The position numbers were made by a program, and so were the translations under genes. The notes beneath the pieces are model-generated. The model was not told the origin of the DNA and searched no databases. It was given only the letters and a program-made list of their open reading frames with translations. Shown here piece after piece: positions 28,594-36,353 of a DNA stretch of 64,000 nt. The stretch is taken from assembly GCA_947470895.1 (NCBI GenBank), contig CANIVF010000014.1, positions 1 to 64,000 on the forward strand. Reading direction: 5' to 3'. This DNA comes from Bacteroidota bacterium (GTDB lineage Bacteria > Bacteroidota > Bacteroidia > Cytophagales > Cyclobacteriaceae). The first letter of the stretch is position 1. Each line of letters begins with the position of its first letter.

Positions 28594-30462
28594 CTAAGAA
28601 GAACGGTAAGCCATTTCATAAATTGATTTAACATGAGGGCCAAGGAAGAGGCGCGCATACATTCGGATGATCGCCAATCCGTCAATAATAAACGTGAGCG
28701 ACACAATCAATGCAAGCATGGGCTGATCTTCATGAATGTGGGTAAAGATTAAATCTTCTCCAATAAAAGTAGGAGAGATCGGAAAACCAGACACGCCTAA
28801 ACAAGCCAATAAAAAGACTACTGCAAATTTTGGATGCTTGTAGGAATGACCATGAAACTGATCAAGGTCAATACTTCCCTCATGGGATTTCAACCATCTC
28901 AGGCTAAGGAATCCGAGAATACCGGCAATCGTTACACCGCTTAAATAGTAATGCACCTGACTGAAACTAAATTGCTCATTGAACGAAATCGCCAGAGCAA
29001 CCCAGAAGTGATTCATCACCACCAGCAACCAACTTACGCGGGCGTGCTTTCTTTCTGTGAATGCTTTGAGAACGGTGATTAACGCAATGAGTGAGAATAC
29101 ATACGGCAAGTATACTTTTATCTGGTCTGGTACAATCTCACGATTATACACACTAAACAATCCTATCAAATAAATAGGAATCAGAAAATAAATTACTCTC
29201 TTCAATGTCAGAAAATTCAATTTTCGTCCAGTCATTTTTAACGGATTCCAGAGATAGCGATACATGAGTGTATCCAGGTTCCACTCCTTCAAACACAACA
29301 TATATAAGGTGTACTCCATCCTTTTTGGGAAGGAGTCTTCAATAGTTTGAGGCCGGGGAATAAAATTGTAAAATTGCTCTCGGATCAAGTAACTCACTAC
29401 CGAAGGAGATACAAGCAATTGATAGGTTCTTAAGAACGCATTTCCCGCAAAGTGAATCAAGGCGAGATCTTCCAAGCCTGCAGCGAGTTCGATAAATATC
29501 AAACCAATTTGCGCGATCGAGGCGTAGGCAATCTGACTTTTAACCGAAGATTGAACACGTGCAATTCCAGTAGCGATTATACTTGACACTAAGCCAACCA
29601 ATGCGATGATGATACGAACAGAAAGCTGGTGATCCCAAAATGGAAATGTTCTGAATAATACAAACACACCTAAATGCACAGAAAGAGAACCATAAAAAAT
29701 AGCACTGGAAGGAGTTGGGCCTTCCATCGCTCTGGGCAGCCAGGATGAGAAGGGAAACTGTGCCGACTTCGCTGCAGCAGAAAGCAAAATCATCAAGGAA
29801 ATGAAAATCCCAATCCAGGTGTGATTTTGCAAATGACCGTGTACTAATTCGTAGTTATTCAATTTCAGGAACGTAATGTTCTCATGAAACAAATGATGCG
29901 CCATCCACATGGCCAGAATGAGACCTACGTCACCAATGCGATAAATAGAAAAAACTTTTACAGCATTCTTTACCGGCAGGTAACGATCGCGATAGAAGGC
30001 AATTAGAAGGAATGAAGATACACCTAAGATCTCCCATCCGATAAACAGAGTTTCCATATTACCCGAAAAAATCACCACGTTATACCCCACGTAAAAAAAG
30101 AGGATCGTGTTGAAGAATCGCTTATAACCGGGCTCGCGATGCATATAATACCGGCTGTAGATCGTAACTAAAAAAGTAAGGAATGAACCTACGAGCAAAT
30201 ACACTGCAGTTACCTTGTCAAAATAAAAATCAACAAAGAACTCGTAATCGGTGGTCCTGAAAATAACCAGCTCCTTATAATCTAAAGTAGGATAACCATG
30301 AAACAACCAATACACCAAAAATATCTGAAAGAAGATCAGGTGCGCGCCTACTGTGGCAAACGCGCTCCATGAAATAATATCTTCTTTGCTACGCGGAACG
30401 ACCAAACTAATTCCATAACCTACTATAGGCAAGAGAATAAAAAATTGAAGCAAGTATGCCAT
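28594..30462 (-). CDS. dabB: DabB, NuoL-like membrane subunit of the DAB bicarbonate-accumulation system
   Basis: A 622-residue, many-helix protein of the proton-conducting NuoL family. Channel motifs are kept: GWEILGVSSFLLIAFY with the TM5 Glu, AAAKSAQFPFSSWLPRAMEG with the central Lys, and SVKSQIAYASIAQIGLIF. It lies 8 bp after the dabA gene, the hallmark two-gene DAB arrangement (MpsA in staphylococci), in which DabB is thought to use the cation gradient to drive one-way CO2 hydration by DabA. The internal motif MEYTLYMLCLKEWNLDTLMYR (20 residues from MEYTL) marks the DabB-type insertion rather than a complex I NuoL. It converges with the hyf-like operon. Confidence 0.9.
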   Translation of the reverse strand: MAYLLQFFILLPIVGYGISLVVPRSKEDIISWSAFATVGAHLIFFQIFLVYWLFHGYPTLDYKELVIFRTTDYEFFVDFYFDKVTAVYLLVGSFLTFLVTIYSRYYMHREPGYKRFFNTILFFYVGYNVVIFSGNMETLFIGWEILGVSSFLLIAFYRDRYLPVKNAVKVFSIYRIGDVGLILAMWMAHHLFHENITFLKLNNYELVHGHLQNHTWIGIFISLMILLSAAAKSAQFPFSSWLPRAMEGPTPSSAIFYGSLSVHLGVFVLFRTFPFWDHQLSVRIIIALVGLVSSIIATGIARVQSSVKSQIAYASIAQIGLIFIELAAGLEDLALIHFAGNAFLRTYQLLVSPSVVSYLIREQFYNFIPRPQTIEDSFPKRMEYTLYMLCLKEWNLDTLMYRYLWNPLKMTGRKLNFLTLKRVIYFLIPIYLIGLFSVYNREIVPDQIKVYLPYVFSLIALITVLKAFTERKHARVSWLLVVMNHFWVALAISFNEQFSFSQVHYYLSGVTIAGILGFLSLRWLKSHEGSIDLDQFHGHSYKHPKFAVVFLLACLGVSGFPISPTFIGEDLIFTHIHEDQPMLALIVSLTFIIDGLAIIRMYARLFLGPHVKSIYEMAYRSS

Positions 30463-30470
30463 AACGTATA

Positions 30471-32966
30471 TTATGAAATTGAGTAGACGGGTAAATTTTC
30501 ATCGTGCGATTCAATCACACTCACTAAATCAGCAGCAACCTCTACGTGTTCTTTAATGGGTTGATAGAGTAAGAACTCACCTTCATTAAATACAGAAAGC
30601 TCTCGTGTTTCTGGATTGATCGCCACGAGATGTACCCAATTGTTGATGAACCATTCATAGGTTTCGGGTTGCTTTTGAATTACTTGTAACACTACATCAG
30701 GAAAATGTTCTACCACAATCAGGAGGCGCACAGGATCATGCACTTCAATCATCTGACTGGGTAAGCCTGGCCTCAAATCACCATCAATTCCATTGGCAAC
30801 ACCAAACAATCCCATTACGTTGTGCGGAAGTTTTGTGCCAGCACCCAACTTCTGATTATCTACGCGAGAGAAAAAATACTCCAGATTAATTCCTCCGCAA
30901 ACCGGGCCAAGCGGCCGAATGATACCTAATAAAAGTTTACCATCCAGATCAGTCGCATAGTCATACGAATTTAAAAAAGATCGTCTGTCCAAAAAGAGAT
31001 GACGCGTAAGATCTCTGCGCCCCACGATACACAATGAGTTTGTGGCGTGGTTGAGTTCCGGGCGTGGCTCAAATAAAGAAACCGACCGTATTCTGATTTT
31101 CTCATGAATTCGTTTTGCGCTCAGATGCGAATTGATGGATTCAAATCTTCTGGATCGCTCCTTCGCATTTAGATCTAATGCCTCTCTGAATACGTGTTCA
31201 GTTTTGGTATGAAGTTCAATATTTTTAGCAGTCAATGCAATCAAATCAAAGAACATCATCTCATCTCGGGTTGTATCATGTAATCCACCCACAAATTGTG
31301 TTTCATCAGGAATCATCAATCCTCGTGACCTTAATATGGCACGCACTTCAAGATGATTGGCCATATGACAAACCACACGTGAGTTAACCGAACCGGCTCG
31401 CCCCGAACAGGCACCACAATCGTACGCTGCAAAGTGCGGATTGTTTACACTACTCGATCCGTGACCGACTACGTAAACCAGATTTGAAAAATTCTTAATC
31501 AACCCAATACTGCGCAACAGGCCCTCCACGCGGTCGGCCATTTCTTCAATGGTAAATCCTACCTGTAAGTCATTCTCGCGATGATCCGGTTTAGTATTCT
31601 CAATGATCAACTTAGAATACTGATCCATGTGTTTGAATGACGATGCCGTGGCCGGCCCCATGGATGGTTTGAAAATATTGATGAACAAGCGAAGTGCTGA
31701 CCAAAAGCCAAGCGTTTGCGTGATCATCCAGCCGCGGAAAAGTGAATGAGAGTGCTTAGTAAAATAGGCGTCTTTCTCATTCTTTTTAGTAACACCGACT
31801 TCTTTGATCAAGAATTTTGGATTAACCGGAGCAGGACAAAGTTTCGTATAAAACTTTCCATGGTCAGGTTGAAAATAAAATTCTACTCCAAAAAAACCGG
31901 GCGTTCCAAATGTTTCGCAACTTGGATCCTCGTGTTCCAGGTATCTGCGTAATGAACATTCTCGATCATCAATGCAGAACATTGCCTGAAAACTGGGCTT
32001 GTCGATGCGCGCTTCTTGCTTAGTCTCTTTTAAACCAGCAAGCACCTCATCATAATAACTCCATTCAAAAGCATCCTGCCAAAGCGAGGTTACTTCATCT
32101 AATTCCGTTACAGGTATTTCGGCAAACAACTCAACAGGGCGATCCTTAATGACCTGCTCGAGTGGTAGCCATTCTTCACCGAAGTGGCTGTCGATCGCGT
32201 CAATTTCAAGTAGTAACTCAAAAATGATCAAATCATGCAGAGTAATTTTTTTATGATCTAATAACGTTTGTGGTTGATCTTCTACCGTAGCTACCATACC
32301 TGACCACCCCTGATGAGAAAACTGCTGATCAAAAACATATTGATCATACAATTTTTCATCGTGGCCCAACAAAATCTTCAATAGCGATTGTATGCCACAA
32401 TGCTCCGATATCAATAAATCTTTCGCACGTTTCGTTTTAAAGAAACTGGTAAAGCTTCCCTTTTCTATTTCTCTGATGGCGGTAAGGAAGCCCTTATTTC
32501 CAATTGGAAAATTCCACATGGAAATTCCCTGATCAAGATAAGAGCATAATATTCTAAAAAGTAACGGATGAACCTGCGAATCTAAATCAAGATGGTAGTG
32601 CTTCTTCCAATTAGATCGTAGTGAACCAATGCGTGGAGAGTCCTTATGATATTGGTTGTTTACAAGTTTATCCTTCCACTCGCCAACCAGATCGGGTCCT
32701 TTGCGCTGGGCAATTACCTTGGCCAGTATCACCTGATTTATTCTGCCCGATTGATAATGGGCGCGATACTCTGCAAGAGAAAGTGAAACACGGTAACCAA
32801 AAATAGCCGAGGCACTATAAATGGCTTTATTGAATTTCAGATTCTGAAATCCGTGTAGCGTGTTATGATGAATAAAGTCTTTGAGCGGAGCCTGAGCCGG
32901 CAAATAGTGCTTAAGCTCGTGAATTAAATGATGTTCATTAAATATAGTTGATGTATTCGTCTTCAT
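30471..32966 (-). CDS. dabA: DabA, zinc carbonic-anhydrase-like subunit of the DAB system (DUF2309/UPF0753)
   Basis: An 831-residue soluble protein. The zinc-site residues of DabA are all present at the right spacing: Cys331 and Asp333 (FCIDDREC), His502 (VVGHGSSS) and Cys517 (YDCGACSG). These match Cys351, Asp353, His524 and Cys539 of the Halothiobacillus protein as I remember it, with the same 15-residue His-Cys distance. Other family motifs are FIHHNTLHGFQNL near the N-terminus and FVGGLHDTTRDE. DabA hydrates CO2 to bicarbonate in the cytoplasm, energised through DabB. It is preceded on the same strand by the small protein at 33049-33399, an 82-bp gap. Confidence 0.93.
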   Translation of the reverse strand: MKTNTSTIFNEHHLIHELKHYLPAQAPLKDFIHHNTLHGFQNLKFNKAIYSASAIFGYRVSLSLAEYRAHYQSGRINQVILAKVIAQRKGPDLVGEWKDKLVNNQYHKDSPRIGSLRSNWKKHYHLDLDSQVHPLLFRILCSYLDQGISMWNFPIGNKGFLTAIREIEKGSFTSFFKTKRAKDLLISEHCGIQSLLKILLGHDEKLYDQYVFDQQFSHQGWSGMVATVEDQPQTLLDHKKITLHDLIIFELLLEIDAIDSHFGEEWLPLEQVIKDRPVELFAEIPVTELDEVTSLWQDAFEWSYYDEVLAGLKETKQEARIDKPSFQAMFCIDDRECSLRRYLEHEDPSCETFGTPGFFGVEFYFQPDHGKFYTKLCPAPVNPKFLIKEVGVTKKNEKDAYFTKHSHSLFRGWMITQTLGFWSALRLFINIFKPSMGPATASSFKHMDQYSKLIIENTKPDHRENDLQVGFTIEEMADRVEGLLRSIGLIKNFSNLVYVVGHGSSSVNNPHFAAYDCGACSGRAGSVNSRVVCHMANHLEVRAILRSRGLMIPDETQFVGGLHDTTRDEMMFFDLIALTAKNIELHTKTEHVFREALDLNAKERSRRFESINSHLSAKRIHEKIRIRSVSLFEPRPELNHATNSLCIVGRRDLTRHLFLDRRSFLNSYDYATDLDGKLLLGIIRPLGPVCGGINLEYFFSRVDNQKLGAGTKLPHNVMGLFGVANGIDGDLRPGLPSQMIEVHDPVRLLIVVEHFPDVVLQVIQKQPETYEWFINNWVHLVAINPETRELSVFNEGEFLLYQPIKEHVEVAADLVSVIESHDENLPVYSIS

Positions 32967-33048
32967 ACAAAGTGTGGCTGCCTGCCACTTTTAATTCAAA
33001 TAAGAAATTGAAAACGCGCAAAGGGCGCTTGGGGGATGAAAACCCTAA

Positions 33049-33399
33049 TCAGATCAGAATAGATCGTTTGGCAATATAAAGCGGAGTGCTTCCAAAGAAG
33101 CCCGAGGTGCGAACCTCTGGAAATTTATTTACTGATTCGGCAGTGAATGAAATGTACTCCGTTAAAACGTAAATCAAAGGCAGTGCAATGACGATGTTAT
33201 CAGAACCTTCTTCCTTTTCCTTTTCTTCAAATGGCATCTGGGCATCTGACTTACCAGGCATATTGGAAGATTTGGCAAGGCCTGTAGTTTTTGAGTAACT
33301 GTCAAGGTAGGTATGGAACGATCTGACTACAATCGGTGCAAACAAAAAGAAAACCAACACAATGCTTGTTAGGGTCAGTATGGGGTTTTTTAAGTTCAT
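33049..33399 (-). CDS. Small hydrophobic-N-terminus protein, copy 2 (heads the dabAB operon)
   Basis: A 116-residue protein with one N-terminal hydrophobic segment (LTLTSIVLVFFLFAPIVV), an acidic patch (FEEKEKEEGSD) and a hydrophobic C-terminal end (STPLYIAKRSILI). The layout, a LxAP motif in the helix and the Leu-Ile ending match the copies at 20769 and 33601, although overall identity is lower than between those two. I cannot name the family. It is upstream of dabA on the same strand. Possible roles are a membrane anchor, an assembly factor or a sensor of the transport complex. Confidence 0.65.
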   Translation of the reverse strand: MNLKNPILTLTSIVLVFFLFAPIVVRSFHTYLDSYSKTTGLAKSSNMPGKSDAQMPFEEKEKEEGSDNIVIALPLIYVLTEYISFTAESVNKFPEVRTSGFFGSTPLYIAKRSILI

Positions 33400-33404
33400 T
33401 AAGC

Positions 33405-33433
33405 CAAAGGTATGAAATTCTTAATGTCTCAAA
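33405..33433 (-). promoter_or_regulatory. Candidate Bacteroidota promoter for the dab operon
   Basis: On the minus strand TTTG (33433-33430) and TACCTTTG (33412-33405) are separated by 17 bases, fitting the Bacteroidota consensus TTG-N17-23-TAnnTTTG. The ATG at 33399 is only 5 bases after the -7 element, so the transcript may be nearly leaderless, or the true start codon lies further in. Confidence 0.45.
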
Positions 33434-33471
33434 AAAATACCGGAGACACGACTTTCAAAGAAATCAACTCT

Positions 33472-33526
33472 CAAAGAGTTCAAATGCCTGCATCAAACGC
33501 TATCAAAATCAGCAGAACAAAGAGTT
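33472..33526. promoter_or_regulatory. Direct repeat CAAAGAGTT x2 in the dab/SulP divergent region
   Basis: The 9-mer CAAAGAGTT occurs at 33472-33480 and 33518-33526, 46 bp start to start. The first copy is part of a small palindrome (AACTCT-CAA-AGAGTT, 33466-33480). Placement between the divergent small genes suggests a regulator site; no matching copy was seen upstream of 20769. Confidence 0.35.
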
Positions 33527-33600
33527 GAGAGCAGAAAAGAATTGGGCTGATAATAAAAAATGAAAAATATATCAGACATTTGCATGAATTACACGTATTC

Positions 33601-33957
33601 ATGCTGTTGAGATATAATAAGATTTTGAGAATTCTTGCCATCATCATCTTCAGTTTTGAACTGCTAGCTCCCGCTGTATTGTTGGGAGTGCCCGAAAGCG
33701 AAACCACTTCTCAGAATACCAATAATCAGATCACCGAGCAAAATAAACCGATTGATCTGATCGCTCACCTGATCTTTGAAGAAGTGAACAATGAAGAGCG
33801 TGAAGGAAAAGATGATTCCCTGATCAGCGTTTGCTTCATTGAAGTCTTCAACGAACTCCAAAAATTTGAACCTATTCAGGTTACCTGGTCGCTTCCTAGA
33901 GACCGGTTTGACATACAGCCTTCTCTCTATACTCTCCACAGGGTTCTTCTTATTTGA
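33601..33957 (+). CDS. Small hydrophobic-N-terminus protein, copy 3 (heads the SulP-porin unit)
   Basis: The frame opens at 33580; I use the ATG at 33601 because it starts right at the basic-hydrophobic signal (MLLRYNKILRILAIIIF). 118 residues: helix with ELLAPAV, an acidic segment NNEEREGKDDS, and an end reading QPSLYTLHRVLLI. Against copy 1 (20769) it shares the LAPA helix, NEERE and PSL(F/Y)xLHxxLI, so these two are true paralogues. No annotated domain is recognised. It lies 136 bp before the SulP gene, separated by two hairpins, and divergent from copy 2 across about 200 bp. Confidence 0.68.
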   Translation: MLLRYNKILRILAIIIFSFELLAPAVLLGVPESETTSQNTNNQITEQNKPIDLIAHLIFEEVNNEEREGKDDSLISVCFIEVFNELQKFEPIQVTWSLPRDRFDIQPSLYTLHRVLLI

Positions 33958-34002
33958 TTTATAATTTTCTGAACAACAGTTGTGGTCTCGTCACATCTGC
34001 TT

Positions 34003-34078
34003 TTGACTTTCCTAATAAAAGTCAACAATTATTGTTTTAAAGGAAATTTATCTACGTGTCGAATTCTATTCTCGACAC
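34003..34078 (+). promoter_or_regulatory. Two leader hairpins before the SulP gene
   Basis: Hairpin 1: TTGACTTT (34003-34010) and AAAGTCAA (34018-34025), 7-base loop. Hairpin 2: GTGTCGA (34056-34062) and TCGACAC (34072-34078), 9-base loop, ending 15 bases before the SulP ATG. The second has no U-run, so it is more likely a leader element or protein site than a terminator. Confidence 0.4.
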
Positions 34079-34093
34079 CCCTAATAATTAATT

Positions 34094-36283
34094 ATGAAGA
34101 CAACAGAAATCCCTAAAGATGGATTAGAAGGATTAAAGCAAAACTGGACCAACGATGCAGTTTCCGGCTTTCTCGTATTTCTTCTCGCATTGCCCTTAAG
34201 CTTGGGTATAGCCAAAGCCAGTGAGTTTCCTCCTGCTATGGGCGTGCTCACCGCCATGATTGGAGGCTTATTTGTAAGTATTTTTGCAGGATCACGTTTA
34301 ACCATAAAAGGTCCTGCTGCAGGACTTATTACCATTTGTGCCGGTGCCGTAACTGAAATGGGTGGTGGCACTGAAGGCTGGAAACTTGCGCTTGGTGTAA
34401 TTGTAGTAGCATCGCTGATTCAAATCGTATTCGGTTGGCTAAAGTTTGGATCACTAAGCGACTTTTTTCCGCATTCCGCTGTTCATGGAATGCTGGCTGC
34501 CATCGGTTTAATTATTTTCTCCAAACAAATTCACGTCCTGCTGGGCATTGATCCGGCCACCTTAAAAGGTAAGGAACCAATTGAATTATTTGAAATGATC
34601 CCTCATTCATTAATGAATGAAGACCCGCGAGTCACTATGGTGGGCATTATCAGTCTCATTATCATTTTTGGTTTACCCTTTATAAAAGGTAAACTTTTTA
34701 AAAAAGTGCCTGCGCCTGTCATTGTTCTTCTGGTCACTATCCCATTAGCCTGGATCATGGATTTCAAACATACCGAGCCAGCGTTTGATATGGTTAAGAT
34801 TGGCGAATTCTGGGGAGAAATAGGGATCAATGCAAACTTTAGCATGATCGGGACTTTCGTTTTTTGGAAGTATGTGATCATGTTCCTGTTTGTGAATAGT
34901 CTTGAGTCGCTCCTTACGGTAAAGGCGATTGATGGACTTGATCCCTGGAAAAGAATTTCCAATCCCAATAAAGACCTGATGGCCGTAGGTGCCGGCAATG
35001 CACTCGCTGGGTTACTCGGTGGCTTACCCATGATCTCAGAAGTTGCCAGAAGTTCTGCAAACATCAACTTTGGAGCACGCACAAGGTGGAGTAACTTCTT
35101 CCATGGCTTCTTTTTGTTAGTAGCTATGTTATTATTTATTCCAGTGATCGAAATGATTCCTAATACGGCACTCGCAGCATTGCTGATTGCCGTGGGTTAT
35201 CGTCTTGCTTCACCCAACGAATTCTTTAAAACGTATAAGATTGGTTCCGAACAATTGGTGATTTTTATAATCACCATCATTGTCACGGTTTCAACTGATC
35301 TGTTAGTCGGTGTAGGCGCAGGTATCCTGATGAAGTTTGTATTTCATATCCTGAATGGTGTTTCCTTTAGAAATCTATTTAAAGCCAAATACGAATTCAG
35401 TCATCAGGGCGATGAGTACTTTATTAAAGTTAAAGAATCAGCAATCTTCTCCAACTTGATTGGTTTTAAGAAAGCATTTAGCACCATCGACCACAGTAAA
35501 AAAATTACAGTCGATTTTTCAGATGCACATCTGCTCGATCACAGCTTTATGGAATACTTACACCACATGGAAGATGAGTGCGCTCATGCAGGTGGTTCGG
35601 TGGTGTCTGTTGGTTTTGATCGCTTCAAACCATTTTCAAATCACCCGTTGGCTGCCCGTAAGTATTCACCCGATAATGTGAATAAGCTGGAAATCAAACT
35701 GAGCCCGCGTCAGTTAGAATTGAGAAAGTTTGCCGAAAACAATGACTGGAGCTTCTTCCCTCAAAAAGTAAAAATTAGTATCAAGTACAAAGACTTTCCC
35801 ATTCAGAATGGAAATAAAATTCCTTATGAAGAAAATACATTAGGAAAATATGTGGAAGCCGGAAAACTTGAATCATCAGACATTACCCTGCAAGAAGGAG
35901 CAAGACACTCGCAGAGTGAAATTCAGATGACTATTTTACAAGTCTCTGAAACAGATCTTTTAATCCCTGATTTTGCATTAGAGCCTGAAGGATTGTTTTC
36001 AAAACTCTTTGAAGGAGTTTTGGGGAAAGATATTGACTTTTATAATCACCCTGTATTTTCCAAGAAGTACTATCTGAGAGGCCAGAATGAAGATCAGATA
36101 CGAAGTTACTTTACGGAGAATATCATTCAGTTTCTTGAAAATCGTGAAGAAATGCATATTGAATGCCACCGTAACAGGCTCATCTTCTATAAAAAACGTG
36201 ACCTGTTAAATCCTTCTGAAATTTTGTATATCGCCAAATTCGCTGAAGAGTTTTTATCAATTCTTCAAAATAAGGAAGCTTAG
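34094..36283 (+). CDS. SulP-family anion (probable bicarbonate) transporter with STAS and extra C-terminal domain
   Basis: A 729-residue transporter. The SulP membrane domain (about 1-430) has DAVSGFLVFLLALPLSLGIA, AGLITICAGAV and GGLPMISEVARSSANINFGA, a layout shared with BicA-type bicarbonate carriers. A STAS domain follows (about 440-520, KITVDFSDAHLLDHSFMEYL). The last 110 or so residues (from about 615, MTILQVSETDLLIPDF) form an extra alpha/beta domain I cannot name. SulP proteins carry sulfate, bicarbonate and other anions. Sequence alone cannot decide, but the DabA/DabB neighbours favour bicarbonate. A terminator follows at 36301, and a porin gene comes next. Confidence 0.87.
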   Translation: MKTTEIPKDGLEGLKQNWTNDAVSGFLVFLLALPLSLGIAKASEFPPAMGVLTAMIGGLFVSIFAGSRLTIKGPAAGLITICAGAVTEMGGGTEGWKLALGVIVVASLIQIVFGWLKFGSLSDFFPHSAVHGMLAAIGLIIFSKQIHVLLGIDPATLKGKEPIELFEMIPHSLMNEDPRVTMVGIISLIIIFGLPFIKGKLFKKVPAPVIVLLVTIPLAWIMDFKHTEPAFDMVKIGEFWGEIGINANFSMIGTFVFWKYVIMFLFVNSLESLLTVKAIDGLDPWKRISNPNKDLMAVGAGNALAGLLGGLPMISEVARSSANINFGARTRWSNFFHGFFLLVAMLLFIPVIEMIPNTALAALLIAVGYRLASPNEFFKTYKIGSEQLVIFIITIIVTVSTDLLVGVGAGILMKFVFHILNGVSFRNLFKAKYEFSHQGDEYFIKVKESAIFSNLIGFKKAFSTIDHSKKITVDFSDAHLLDHSFMEYLHHMEDECAHAGGSVVSVGFDRFKPFSNHPLAARKYSPDNVNKLEIKLSPRQLELRKFAENNDWSFFPQKVKISIKYKDFPIQNGNKIPYEENTLGKYVEAGKLESSDITLQEGARHSQSEIQMTILQVSETDLLIPDFALEPEGLFSKLFEGVLGKDIDFYNHPVFSKKYYLRGQNEDQIRSYFTENIIQFLENREEMHIECHRNRLIFYKKRDLLNPSEILYIAKFAEEFLSILQNKEA

Positions 36284-36300
36284 GCGATTATATGAATGTA

Positions 36301-36331
36301 GGGAGTGAATTAATTTCACTCCCTGTTTTTA
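36301..36331 (+). terminator. Rho-independent terminator after the SulP gene
   Basis: A 9-bp stem (GGGAGTGAA at 36301-36309, TTCACTCCC at 36315-36323) with a 5-base loop, then TGTTTTTATT. It ends 20 bp before the porin start, so the porin probably has its own promoter or depends on read-through. Confidence 0.8.
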
Positions 36332-36353
36332 TTACTCAAACTTATTTAAAGCC

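Noticed and set aside
34603-35082. 159-aa minus-strand ORF within the SulP gene
   Set aside because: It lies inside the conserved SulP membrane domain and has no start context.
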